DNA from: Flavobacterium sp. SUN046
GTDB lineage: Bacteria; Bacteroidota; Bacteroidia; Flavobacteriales; Flavobacteriaceae
NCBI RefSeq assembly: GCF_028867965.1
Contig: NZ_JAPQNT010000001.1
Span: 186,001-250,000 of the forward strand
Direction: 5' to 3'
DNA: 64,000 nt
Position 1 is the stretch's first letter. Each line of letters opens with the position of its first letter. Positions 28,492 to 36,770 of this stretch are shown here, piece after piece. The position numbers and the translations under genes are program-made. The notes beneath the pieces are model-generated. The model saw nothing but the letters and a program-made list of their open reading frames with translations, had not been told where the DNA came from and did no database searches.

Positions 28492-30000
28492 TTAATACCC
28501 AGGGTTTTGTTTTAAATTGGCATTAAACAAAGCATCCGCTGGAATAGGGAATAATAAATATTTAGCATCAGAACTGTATGGTTTTAATTCTCTTGAATCT
28601 AAGAATTTTCCAAAACGAATCATATCGTTTCTTCTCCATCCTTCCCACCATAATTCTCTACCTCTTTCTGCATATACACCATCTAAGGTATTAGGAGCAG
28701 CCGCAACACCAGCTCTAGCAGCAATATCTGCTAAAATTGTTCCTGAACTACCAGTTCCACCTCTTAAAATAGCTTCTACTTTCATTAACAATGCATCAGA
28801 ATAACGCATTAATACTAAATCGTTATCAGGCTTGTCAAAATTTGCAACATCTGGAATATATTTTACTCCACGAATACCAGCAGTTTCTAAACTAGCTCCA
28901 TTAGTAATTAAAGTAATTGCAGGTGTAAAAATAAGTGGATGACTGTTTCTATCTTGCAAAGGAGTAACTCCTCCTGGTGCATATTGCTGACCAACTTGAA
29001 ATCCAACTGGGTTACCTGTTGCAGCAATCAAAGATGGTGAAGAATATTTTGCTCTAGCATCACTAGTATTAAAACGGTTGTAATATTCTGCTAAAGTTGA
29101 AAATCCATTCCATCCAGAAGGGTTTTGATTGTAGTGATTACACATTCTCCATTTAGACTGCATATTTCCACCATCTCCACCTTGGATATTTTTAGACGAA
29201 AATAATATTTCATTAGAAGTATTATTATCTGGAGCAAAATTTGCCCAATAGCTAGAAGCTAATGACCCACTTATTGCGTCAACATTTTGAACAACTTTTG
29301 TCATGTCTGCAGCGGCAAAAGTTCCACTTCCATCAAATACGCCTTTATTTAGGTACAATTTAGCTAATAAGAAATGCGCTGCATCACTATTTACGATACT
29401 TGCATCACCTGATACTCTTGCTGGTAAAGCACCTATAATTGCTTCCAATTCTGAAATCACAAATGTAGTAGCTTCATTACGAGACCATACTTTAGGGTCA
29501 TCTAATAAATTAGACCCAGCTGGTCTGTATGGAGCTTGTCCAAATAAATCTACAACATTATAGTAATAAAAAGCTCTAAGAAAACGAGCTTGTAATACTT
29601 GAGAAGCTGTAGCCGTTCCACTTTCAATAACTAAATTACAATTGTAAACATTTGACAATAATGAATTCCAAGCGCCTTTAACTTCATTATGATCTGGAGC
29701 CCAAGTTTGAGTATGTATCTGTCTCCAAACACCATTATCATCCCAGTCGCCACCACGTGTAGGCCCAACCATTGCATCCGTTGACATTTCATCAAGTGCA
29801 TACATCATTCCTTGACCATTAAAGTCACGCAAACCATTGTATGCAGACTGAAGAACTGCCGTTGCATTAATATTTGTAGCACCGCCTGAACTGATGTACG
29901 ATTGACCATCTAGAACCTCTTCATCTAAGTTAGTACAACTAACTCCAAATGAAACTATACCTAAGTATAAAAATCCTTTAATTAAATTCTTTCTTTTCAT
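28492..30000 (-). CDS. RagB/SusD-family nutrient-binding outer-membrane lipoprotein
   Basis: The 502-residue protein has a lipoprotein signal (MKRKNLIKGFLYLGIVSFGVSCTN, lipobox GVSC) and the SusD/RagB fold. The TPR-rich N-terminal half contains FLRAFYYYNVVDLFGQAP (about 143-160), a family hallmark, and the C-terminus has RGRELWWEGWRRNDMIRFGKF followed by YLLFPIPADALFNANLKQNPGY. SusD forms the lid of the SusC transporter at the cell surface and captures oligosaccharides. The gene is 12 bp after susC and ends 30 nt before a strong terminator. Substrate is not readable from sequence; regulon context suggests an alpha-glucoside or alpha-glucan. Confidence 0.93.
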   Translation of the reverse strand: MKRKNLIKGFLYLGIVSFGVSCTNLDEEVLDGQSYISSGGATNINATAVLQSAYNGLRDFNGQGMMYALDEMSTDAMVGPTRGGDWDDNGVWRQIHTQTWAPDHNEVKGAWNSLLSNVYNCNLVIESGTATASQVLQARFLRAFYYYNVVDLFGQAPYRPAGSNLLDDPKVWSRNEATTFVISELEAIIGALPARVSGDASIVNSDAAHFLLAKLYLNKGVFDGSGTFAAADMTKVVQNVDAISGSLASSYWANFAPDNNTSNEILFSSKNIQGGDGGNMQSKWRMCNHYNQNPSGWNGFSTLAEYYNRFNTSDARAKYSSPSLIAATGNPVGFQVGQQYAPGGVTPLQDRNSHPLIFTPAITLITNGASLETAGIRGVKYIPDVANFDKPDNDLVLMRYSDALLMKVEAILRGGTGSSGTILADIAARAGVAAAPNTLDGVYAERGRELWWEGWRRNDMIRFGKFLDSRELKPYSSDAKYLLFPIPADALFNANLKQNPGY

Positions 30001-30012
30001 TTTCTTTTTTTT

Positions 30013-33000
30013 TTAAAATGTTACATTTAGTCCTAAAGAAAATGCTTTAGAACGTGGATATGACAAATAATCAATACCTGCAGATGGCACTCCATTTAAC
30101 GATTTGTCTGTATTAACTTCAGGATCAAATCCAGAATATTTTGTGAACAATAATAAATTTTGACCGTTTACATAAAAACGAGCTGATTTTATTTTTAATT
30201 TATCAAATGCTGCTCCACTAAATGTATACCCAAAAGTTAAGTTACCCATTCTTAAGAAATCACCTTTCTCTAAGTATTTAGTAGATGGTGAATTTGGATC
30301 ACCTTGAGCTTGAGCAGATGTTGCAACATCTTCTGGAACATTTCGTCCGCCTTGGAAAGCACCTTTGAAGAAATATGCATTGGCCGTATTATTGTATAAA
30401 TAGTGTCCGAATGCACCATAAAATGAAGCTGACATGTCAAAGTTTTTATAAGCCATGTTAGTTGTAAAACCTACATTCATTTTTGGCAAACCTTGTTTTC
30501 CAACTAATTTTTTTGCCGCAAGGCCTAAACTTGAATTATTACCGGCTGCATCAGCATAAATTGAAGAACCGTCCGCTGCATAACCTCTCCACTCATAAAC
30601 ATAATAACTATAAATTGGTTCGTTATTAGTAACAACTTGTGCATAAGCACCAGATAGTCCTTGTCCATTTAACGCACCTGCTTGGATGAAACCTGCAAAG
30701 TTTTTCATTGTGTTTTTCAGGAACGAAGCATTAGCAGATACATCCCAAGTAAAGTCGCCTTTGTTGATTATTTTATAATTTAAACCAACCTCTAAACCTT
30801 TGTTGATTAGATTACCATCAAGATTTACATATCTATTTTGGTTTGGACCAGGTTGAACAGATGCTCCAGGTACTGGAAAGATTAAATCTTTTGTGTCTCT
30901 ATTAAAATAATCAACAGAACCTGACAGTCTATTTTTCAAAACAGTGAAATCTAAACCAAAACCATAAGATTTTGTTGTTTCCCATTTCAAATTTGCATTT
31001 GCACTATTATCAATTGTTTGAGCTCCGTTATTTCCATAAACAGCTCTTCCTATAGCAGAGTTAGGAGCAAATTCTTGATTTCCTGTAACTCCAAAGTTAG
31101 CTCTTAATTTTAATGAATTTACCCATCCTTCTTTTCCTTCAAGAACCTTATATCCAAGTCCTAAAGATGGAAATGATCCATATTTGTTGTTAGCTCCTAA
31201 TTTAGAAGAACCATCATAACGCACTGTTCCTGTAACTAAGAATTTTTTGTATAATGTAGCATTGATTCTACCATAATAAGATTGTAATTCAACTCTATTT
31301 CTATAAGAAGTAACTCTGAATTCATTTTGCAATCCTCCTTCAATATTATCAATAAGATTGACTTGAGCTGGATTATAACCTTTTCCAGAAGAGAAACTAC
31401 CATCTGCATTGTAATCGTAATAAGAATAACCAACTAAAGCATCGAAAATGAAATTATCATTTACAGTCTTATTATAGTTTAATGTATGCTCAAAAGTTTT
31501 GTTAAACTTGTTGTTATTTATTAAAGCAGCTTGACCATACTTAACTGTTGAAGTACCTGGTTCAGTTGCTTGAGCAACGTTTTGAATATGTATAGTAGGC
31601 AATAATTGAGATTTTCTAATTGAATTAGACCCTTCAACTCCAAACAAGAACTGATAATTTAAGTTTTTAGATAATTTTAAAGTAGATTTAATACTTGCTA
31701 AAATCTTATTAGTATTCGTATAATCTTTATAAGAATCTAATAATTGAACTGGATTCAAGTAAGTATCACTTCCATAAGCTCCAGCAGGACTATTGTATCC
31801 TGGATTGTAATATCCATCAGGAGAATTGTCATATATTGGATTTGTTGGATTCCAATATAAGGCTGCTCCAATTAGATTTCCAATAAAACCTGCATTGTTA
31901 GAAATCAAAGTTGCTTTATCTTTCAAACCAGCGTAATTGATTTTAGATTCGATTTTTAAATTTCCTCCAAAATAATCATTAGTATTATTTAACGAGAAAG
32001 TATATTTATCTATACCTGTATTTCTTACAATACCATCAGTATTAGAAGCTCCAAAAGACAATCTTGTACTAGAGTTTTCTGATGATTTACTGAATGAAAC
32101 ATCATGATTTATTGTTAGTCCATTTCTTAATACCGCTTTTTTCCAATCATAAACTCTTGACCCTGTATCAACACCACCATTTCTTACGAAAGAGTTGCCA
32201 TCCATAACATCCAATTTACTTGAGAATTTACTAAATGTTGCCGACGTAGAATAAGTTAACTGTGGCTCTTTAGATTTTGATTTTTTTGTAGTAATAACAA
32301 TAACTCCATTGGCACCACGTGAACCGTAGATAGCAGTTGAAGATGCATCTTTAAGGATAGTCATACTTTCAATATCATTTTGATTAATGAAATTCAAAGG
32401 ATTTCTTGCTGATGAAGTTCCTAACAAATCGTCACCACCGCCAGAAATATCTCCACCATCTAAAGGCACACCATCGATAACGATAAGTGGTCCATTTCCA
32501 GAACGAATAGATGAATTACCACGAATTCTAATAGATGAAGCAGCACCTGGCTCACCACTAGATGATGTTACCTGAACTCCAGATACTTTACCTCTTAACA
32601 AGTCTGCTGGTGAAGTTGCAGAAATATTGTCGAAATTTTTTGAGTTTAATTGATCTACAGCTCCTGTTGCATCTTTCTTTTTAACAGAACCGTAACCAAT
32701 TACAACTACTTCTTTTAATTCTTCTAGGTCTTCCTTCATTGTAACGCCAATGCTGCTTCTTCCAGCAACCTTAACTTCTTGTGATTTCATACCTATATAA
32801 GAGAATACCAATACGGCATCTGCTCCTACATTTTTAATTGCATAATTTCCATCTAAATCTGTTAGTTGGCTGTTAGTTGTTCCTTTTACTGTTACAGTAA
32901 CTCCGGGCAACGGACCTTTACTGTCAGATACTTTACCAGTAACATTCTGTGAGAATGCAGCGCCAGAAAAGAACATCGTTAGAAATACTAAAAAGCCTTT

Positions 33001-33018
33001 GAGTAGACTATTTTTCAT
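30013..33018 (-). CDS. SusC/RagA-family TonB-dependent outer-membrane transporter
   Basis: A 1,001-residue protein. The signal peptide ends near SGAAFSQ (about residue 24). A carboxypeptidase-regulatory-like domain follows (VTGKVSDSKGPLPGVTVTVKGT, about 25-100), then the TonB box region EVVVIGYG (about 104-111) and the plug (SGVQVTSSSGEPGAASSIRIRGNSS; YGSRGANGVIVITTKK), then the 22-strand barrel ending FSLGLNVTF. There is no STN anti-sigma-contacting domain, so an ECF sigma/anti-sigma pathway is not indicated; control by the palindromes upstream is more likely. With susD it imports an oligosaccharide into the periplasm. Substrate inferred only. Confidence 0.95.
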   Translation of the reverse strand: MKNSLLKGFLVFLTMFFSGAAFSQNVTGKVSDSKGPLPGVTVTVKGTTNSQLTDLDGNYAIKNVGADAVLVFSYIGMKSQEVKVAGRSSIGVTMKEDLEELKEVVVIGYGSVKKKDATGAVDQLNSKNFDNISATSPADLLRGKVSGVQVTSSSGEPGAASSIRIRGNSSIRSGNGPLIVIDGVPLDGGDISGGGDDLLGTSSARNPLNFINQNDIESMTILKDASSTAIYGSRGANGVIVITTKKSKSKEPQLTYSTSATFSKFSSKLDVMDGNSFVRNGGVDTGSRVYDWKKAVLRNGLTINHDVSFSKSSENSSTRLSFGASNTDGIVRNTGIDKYTFSLNNTNDYFGGNLKIESKINYAGLKDKATLISNNAGFIGNLIGAALYWNPTNPIYDNSPDGYYNPGYNSPAGAYGSDTYLNPVQLLDSYKDYTNTNKILASIKSTLKLSKNLNYQFLFGVEGSNSIRKSQLLPTIHIQNVAQATEPGTSTVKYGQAALINNNKFNKTFEHTLNYNKTVNDNFIFDALVGYSYYDYNADGSFSSGKGYNPAQVNLIDNIEGGLQNEFRVTSYRNRVELQSYYGRINATLYKKFLVTGTVRYDGSSKLGANNKYGSFPSLGLGYKVLEGKEGWVNSLKLRANFGVTGNQEFAPNSAIGRAVYGNNGAQTIDNSANANLKWETTKSYGFGLDFTVLKNRLSGSVDYFNRDTKDLIFPVPGASVQPGPNQNRYVNLDGNLINKGLEVGLNYKIINKGDFTWDVSANASFLKNTMKNFAGFIQAGALNGQGLSGAYAQVVTNNEPIYSYYVYEWRGYAADGSSIYADAAGNNSSLGLAAKKLVGKQGLPKMNVGFTTNMAYKNFDMSASFYGAFGHYLYNNTANAYFFKGAFQGGRNVPEDVATSAQAQGDPNSPSTKYLEKGDFLRMGNLTFGYTFSGAAFDKLKIKSARFYVNGQNLLLFTKYSGFDPEVNTDKSLNGVPSAGIDYLSYPRSKAFSLGLNVTF

Positions 33019-33063
33019 ACGTAATAATAAGTTAGTTAATAAATTGATTTATAATAGTAACAT

Positions 33064-33071
33064 CAAACATA
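33064..33071 (-). promoter_or_regulatory. -7 box (TATGTTTG) of susCD
   Basis: Exact TAnnTTTG match on the minus strand, 46 bp before the susC ATG. No -33 TTTG occurs at 17-21 bp. The upstream edge is 62.5 bp from the centre of the perfect palindrome and 42.5 bp from the imperfect one. Confidence 0.65.
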
Positions 33072-33106
33072 ATTCAATTTTATGATAATATTAAGAAACT
33101 TTCAAA

Positions 33107-33120
33107 CGAAAACGTTATAG
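33107..33120. promoter_or_regulatory. Second, imperfect operator (CGAAAACGTTATAG) upstream of susC
   Basis: Matches the palindrome CGAAAACGTTTTCG at 12 of 14 positions, with an intact left half and central CG. Its centre is 20 bp from the perfect site, close to two helical turns, so two dimers could bind on one face. Confidence 0.45.
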
Positions 33121-33126
33121 TAAGAA

Positions 33127-33140
33127 CGAAAACGTTTTCG
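33127..33140. promoter_or_regulatory. Predicted LacI-type operator (CGAAAACGTTTTCG), susC promoter
   Basis: Perfect 14-bp palindrome with a central CG, typical of LacI/CcpA-family operators. It lies upstream of the promoter, not over it, which fits activation better than repression. Confidence 0.7.
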
Positions 33141-33315
33141 ATTTGAAATCAAATACATAAAAAAAGTACTAAAAAATTATTATATGTATAAAAAATTATA
33201 CTTAAAAAAACGAAAAACATTTTTTTGAACTAATTTCAATTAAAAATTAGGGAATTTTAACGTTTTTATCAGTGTTTTCGGGCTATAACGGTGTAGTAAC
33301 TAACTAAAAATCAAA

Positions 33316-33349
33316 AATCCTTCAAAAAAATAATGTTTTTTGAAGGATT
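33316..33349 (-). terminator. Hairpin terminator of the GH65 gene
   Basis: AATCCTTCAAAAAA (33316-33329) pairs with TTTTTTGAAGGATT (33336-33349) across a 6-nt loop. On the minus strand it is followed by TTTGATTTTT. It lies 26 nt after the GH65 stop. Confidence 0.75.
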
Positions 33350-33374
33350 ACTAATTGAATTATTTGAATTGTAT

Positions 33375-35375
33375 TTATTTTATTATGATAGTTTTATCAT
33401 TTAAACCTAATCCAATAATTTTTAAAGATTTCCACTGTTTTGGCAAAATTCCTTTGTTGAATTTTAATCCGTTATCGGTTTGTTCAACACCACCAAAACC
33501 ATAAATTATGGCTTGTAACATTGCTCCTGCTCCAGTTGCAAAATAGGGATTATTACTGTTCGCAGATTCGGAAAAAACACCAAATGGTGGTCGACTATTT
33601 GGTAAATAAGCTTTTACAAAATGTTCATACGCTTTTTCTTTATCACCTAAACGAGCATATAAAACCGATAAGATTCCGTGTGCCATAGCTGGTCCGTCTT
33701 TTTTATCAACTTTTTCAGAATAATAGGCTAAATCTTTAGCAATTTGCTCATTATCTGTAATGATATGTAACGGATAAGCTAACAAATTTACATCGCCTTG
33801 TTTAATGGTTTCTCCATTATATCCTTTGTAATCTTGGTTGATGCCATTTAATTTATGAATAACAATATTATTAGAAACTTCAACCCATTTTGGATTAATT
33901 GGTTCTCCAAGAATTGTTGCTGCTTTGATAGTATTTTTTAATGCTTCTATTGCTGAACCATTTGTAAAAGCATTATCATCAACATGTTGAGCATACTCAT
34001 CAGCACCAACAACATTTAAAATCGAATAACTGGCGTCTGCATTTTTGACTACACGACTTACCCAAAAATCGGCTGTTTCTTTCAAGACTTTATATTCACT
34101 TTTCAACCAAACTTTGTCTTGCGTCATTGCATAATAGTTCCAAAAAGCAATGGCAACATCAGAAGTAATGTGTTGTTCAAAAATTCCTGTCAAAGCCCAA
34201 GTAGGTGTTGCTTCTTCTCCAGTATCGTCACTTTCCCATGGAAACATTGCGCCTTTATATCCATAAATTGTGGCTTTTTGTTTGGCTTTTTGCAATCTAT
34301 CTGAACGATAATCCAAACACGACTTTGCTAATTCTGGTTGTAATACTAGCAAAGTTGGATACATCCAAAGTTCAGAATCCCAAAAAATATGTCCGTTATA
34401 TCCTTGGCTTGACAATCCCATCGGAGCAATACTCTGACGGGTTTCTGGACGAATAAACGAATACAAATTATATAATGCAAATCGAACTCTTTGTTGCGCA
34501 TCTAAATCACCTTCGATTTCAATATCTCCTGTTTTCCATAATTCTGACCAAGATAATTTATGACGGTCTAATAATTTATCGATACCTTCTTGTAATGCAA
34601 AAATTGGTTGACGTTCTGATTCATTTAGCGGGTCTGTAATGTCTTTAGAGGTGCAAATTCCACCAGCGATTGCAAATCGGTATTTTTTCCCTTTTACTAG
34701 TTTTTTGGCAAAACCTACTTCAGTTCCAACTTGTGATAACGTTTCTGTTTGACCATCAAATAAGAAAGTTGTTGAAGCAGCAATTGTGTATTTATCATTT
34801 AATGTTTTAGCTGAAGTTCCAAAAACTGGCATTAAAAACTGATTGTCTTTCAAAACTCGGTATTGACTTTTGGCGTTTTTCAATTCGTCGGGAACAATCA
34901 TGTAATTGAAAGCCGAAATATCAATATCTTTTTTGGGTGTAATTTCAACAATTGCCATTGCTGAATAGGGAATTGCTCGATTTGCAAGAATTGTATAATC
35001 AATTGATGCATAGTCTTTAAATGAAAATGAAACCGTACTCATACCTTCTTTCATAGAAACAACTTGGCTCCAATTATCAATATTATCCGATTTTATTAAT
35101 TCGTTATTGATGCTTAAATGCAAATTTAAAAACTCGATGCCCCGAACAATTTTACTAATTCCGTTTTCGGTACTTGGTTGATAAACGCCATTGAGAATAA
35201 TTTCTTTAGTTTTTAATGGTTCATCGTTGGTTACTATTCCAATTTGTCCGTTTGCCATGGCAACTCCAAAATAATTTTGACGAGAATTTGCAGTCAAATG
35301 CCATTCATCTGATTTTATTTGACTAACTGCTGATAAACTGATAATTGAAGATATAACTAATAATTTGATTTTCAT
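33375..35375 (-). CDS. Exported GH65 alpha-glucoside hydrolase (kojibiose-hydrolase-like)
   Basis: The 666-residue protein has a signal peptide ending near AVSQ (residue 19), so it works in the periplasm. The GH65 core shows FWDSELWMYP (331-340) for substrate binding and VVGADEYAQHVDDNAFTN (455-472), where E460 is the expected general acid. E603 in FGVFSES is the candidate general base of GH65 hydrolases. The His- and Gly-Gly-rich phosphate-binding segment of GH65 phosphorylases is not seen near the C-terminus (it reads YFATGAGAML), supporting hydrolysis instead of phosphorolysis. A GH65 kojibiose hydrolase is known in Flavobacterium johnsoniae. It is monocistronic, with an operator and -7 box upstream and a terminator downstream. 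Kojibiose specificity is inference. Confidence 0.85.
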   Translation of the reverse strand: MKIKLLVISSIISLSAVSQIKSDEWHLTANSRQNYFGVAMANGQIGIVTNDEPLKTKEIILNGVYQPSTENGISKIVRGIEFLNLHLSINNELIKSDNIDNWSQVVSMKEGMSTVSFSFKDYASIDYTILANRAIPYSAMAIVEITPKKDIDISAFNYMIVPDELKNAKSQYRVLKDNQFLMPVFGTSAKTLNDKYTIAASTTFLFDGQTETLSQVGTEVGFAKKLVKGKKYRFAIAGGICTSKDITDPLNESERQPIFALQEGIDKLLDRHKLSWSELWKTGDIEIEGDLDAQQRVRFALYNLYSFIRPETRQSIAPMGLSSQGYNGHIFWDSELWMYPTLLVLQPELAKSCLDYRSDRLQKAKQKATIYGYKGAMFPWESDDTGEEATPTWALTGIFEQHITSDVAIAFWNYYAMTQDKVWLKSEYKVLKETADFWVSRVVKNADASYSILNVVGADEYAQHVDDNAFTNGSAIEALKNTIKAATILGEPINPKWVEVSNNIVIHKLNGINQDYKGYNGETIKQGDVNLLAYPLHIITDNEQIAKDLAYYSEKVDKKDGPAMAHGILSVLYARLGDKEKAYEHFVKAYLPNSRPPFGVFSESANSNNPYFATGAGAMLQAIIYGFGGVEQTDNGLKFNKGILPKQWKSLKIIGLGLNDKTIIIK

Positions 35376-35394
35376 TTGGATATTATTTTAACCT

Positions 35395-35402
35395 CAAACT
35401 TA
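35395..35402 (-). promoter_or_regulatory. -7 box (TAAGTTTG) of the GH65 gene
   Basis: Exact TAnnTTTG match on the minus strand, 20 bp before the ATG at 35375. No -33 element is evident. Its upstream edge is 62.5 bp from the centre of the palindrome at 35458-35471. Confidence 0.65.
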
Positions 35403-35457
35403 TTGATTTAATTTTTTATAATACTAAAAATTATTCAAAGTGTAATATTTGATTTAT

Positions 35458-35471
35458 CGAAAACGTTTTCG
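35458..35471. promoter_or_regulatory. Predicted LacI-type operator (CGAAAACGTTTTCG) between GH65 and DUF418 operon
   Basis: Perfect 14-bp palindrome, identical to the one at susC, in the divergent intergenic region. It could serve both directions. On the plus-strand side a degenerate box TAAATTGT starts at 35527, the same 62.5 bp from the centre. Confidence 0.7.
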
Positions 35472-35600
35472 GATTTATAATTGACTTCTAACGACTTATT
35501 GCAACTTATTTTATAGAATATTTATATAAATTGTCAAAAAAAACAATCAATCAAAGTTGTTTTATGTTTTAAAAAATAAAAATAAAACAATTAAAACCTT

Positions 35601-36770
35601 ATGATTCAAGAAGTTAAACCATACCGAATTGATGTTGTAGATGCCTTGCGCGGATTCGCAATTGCATGTATAATACTTTTACACAATATGGAACATTTTG
35701 AGTTTTATTACGCACCTAAAAATTTTCCAGAATGGTTGACAAATTTAGATACTTCTATTTTAAGTTCAGCTTATTTTCTTTTTGGAGGAAAAGCGTATGC
35801 AATCTTTGCACTTCTTTTTGGTTTTAGTTTTTACATACAAAATGAGAATCAAAAGAAAAAAGGAAATGATTTCAGGTTGCGTTTTTTCTGGCGAATGATG
35901 TTACTTTTAATTTTCGGTATCATAAACACCGCATTTTATCAAGGTGATATTTTAACGATGTACGCAGTTTTAGGTTTGATTTTAATTCCGGTTTGTAATT
36001 TAAGTAACAAAGCCGTTTTTTGGATTGCGTTACTATTGATGTTACAACCATGGGAAAGTGCACGTTATTCATATATAATGTTGCATCCACAATACATTCC
36101 TGAACCCAACTTATCAATAAGTTACTATAAAGAAATAGCCGATTACATGACAAACGGTGGTTTTTGGGATTATATACTTGGCGATATTACCAAAGGAAAA
36201 GCGGCTTCGTTATTATGGTCATGGGAAAACGGACGCTTTTTTCAAGCTCCAGCTTTATTCATGTTTGGAATGTTGGCTGGTAGAAAACAACTATTTACAA
36301 ACACAATACAAAATATTATTTTTTGGAAAAAAGCGTTAAAAATTGCAATTATTTCGTTTTGTGTATTATTCGCAATAGTTAAATTTTTACCTGAATTAGT
36401 AGAACGAAAAGCTGCTTTAGACAGCCTTTTAATTGTGATTAGTTCTTGGTCGAATTTGGCTTTTATGATAATTTGGACTGCCAGTTTTATCCTTTTATTT
36501 TATTCAGAAAAAGGAAGCAAATTGTTATCCAAATTATCTCCAATGGGACAAATGAGTTTGACTTGTTACCTCATGCAATCTATAATTGGCGCCGTTTTGT
36601 ATTACAAATACGGATTTGGTTTGTATCAATACACTGGAGTAACTTTTTGCTTGTTTATAGGAATTGCGCTTTTGTTATTGCAATTACAATTTTGCAAATG
36701 GTGGTTAAAATCTCACACACAAGGTCCGTTAGAAAAACTGTGGCATAAATTAACTTGGATGAAAATATGA
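35601..36770 (+). CDS. DUF418-domain multi-pass membrane protein
   Basis: A 389-residue inner-membrane protein with about ten hydrophobic segments. The N-terminus RIDVVDALRGFAIACIILLHN is the typical opening of DUF418 and acyltransferase-3-like proteins, and the C-terminal half has SPMGQMSLTCYLMQSIIG, the DUF418 hallmark. The family is thought to be transport or acyl-transfer related but has no established reaction. It heads a tightly packed operon with the VOC-ABM gene (ATGA overlap), an exported alpha-glucosidase and an unknown protein. The divergent operator at 35458 suggests joint regulation with GH65. It is unclear what it contributes to sugar use. Confidence 0.8.
   Translation: MIQEVKPYRIDVVDALRGFAIACIILLHNMEHFEFYYAPKNFPEWLTNLDTSILSSAYFLFGGKAYAIFALLFGFSFYIQNENQKKKGNDFRLRFFWRMMLLLIFGIINTAFYQGDILTMYAVLGLILIPVCNLSNKAVFWIALLLMLQPWESARYSYIMLHPQYIPEPNLSISYYKEIADYMTNGGFWDYILGDITKGKAASLLWSWENGRFFQAPALFMFGMLAGRKQLFTNTIQNIIFWKKALKIAIISFCVLFAIVKFLPELVERKAALDSLLIVISSWSNLAFMIIWTASFILLFYSEKGSKLLSKLSPMGQMSLTCYLMQSIIGAVLYYKYGFGLYQYTGVTFCLFIGIALLLLQLQFCKWWLKSHTQGPLEKLWHKLTWMKI

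Larger units (their letters stand above)
33019..33374. other. 356-bp intergenic region: susC promoter, two operators, GH65 terminator
   Basis: No gene is visible here. The stretch holds the susC -7 box (33064-33071), one perfect and one imperfect palindrome (33107-33140) and, near its right end, the terminator of the GH65 gene (33316-33349). The remaining part, about 33141-33310, is AT-rich and shows nothing I can name. Confidence 0.7.

Noticed and set aside
36755..36766. TTG start for the VOC-ABM gene
   Set aside because: The ATG at 36767 forms an ATGA coupling with the upstream stop and needs no extra residues.
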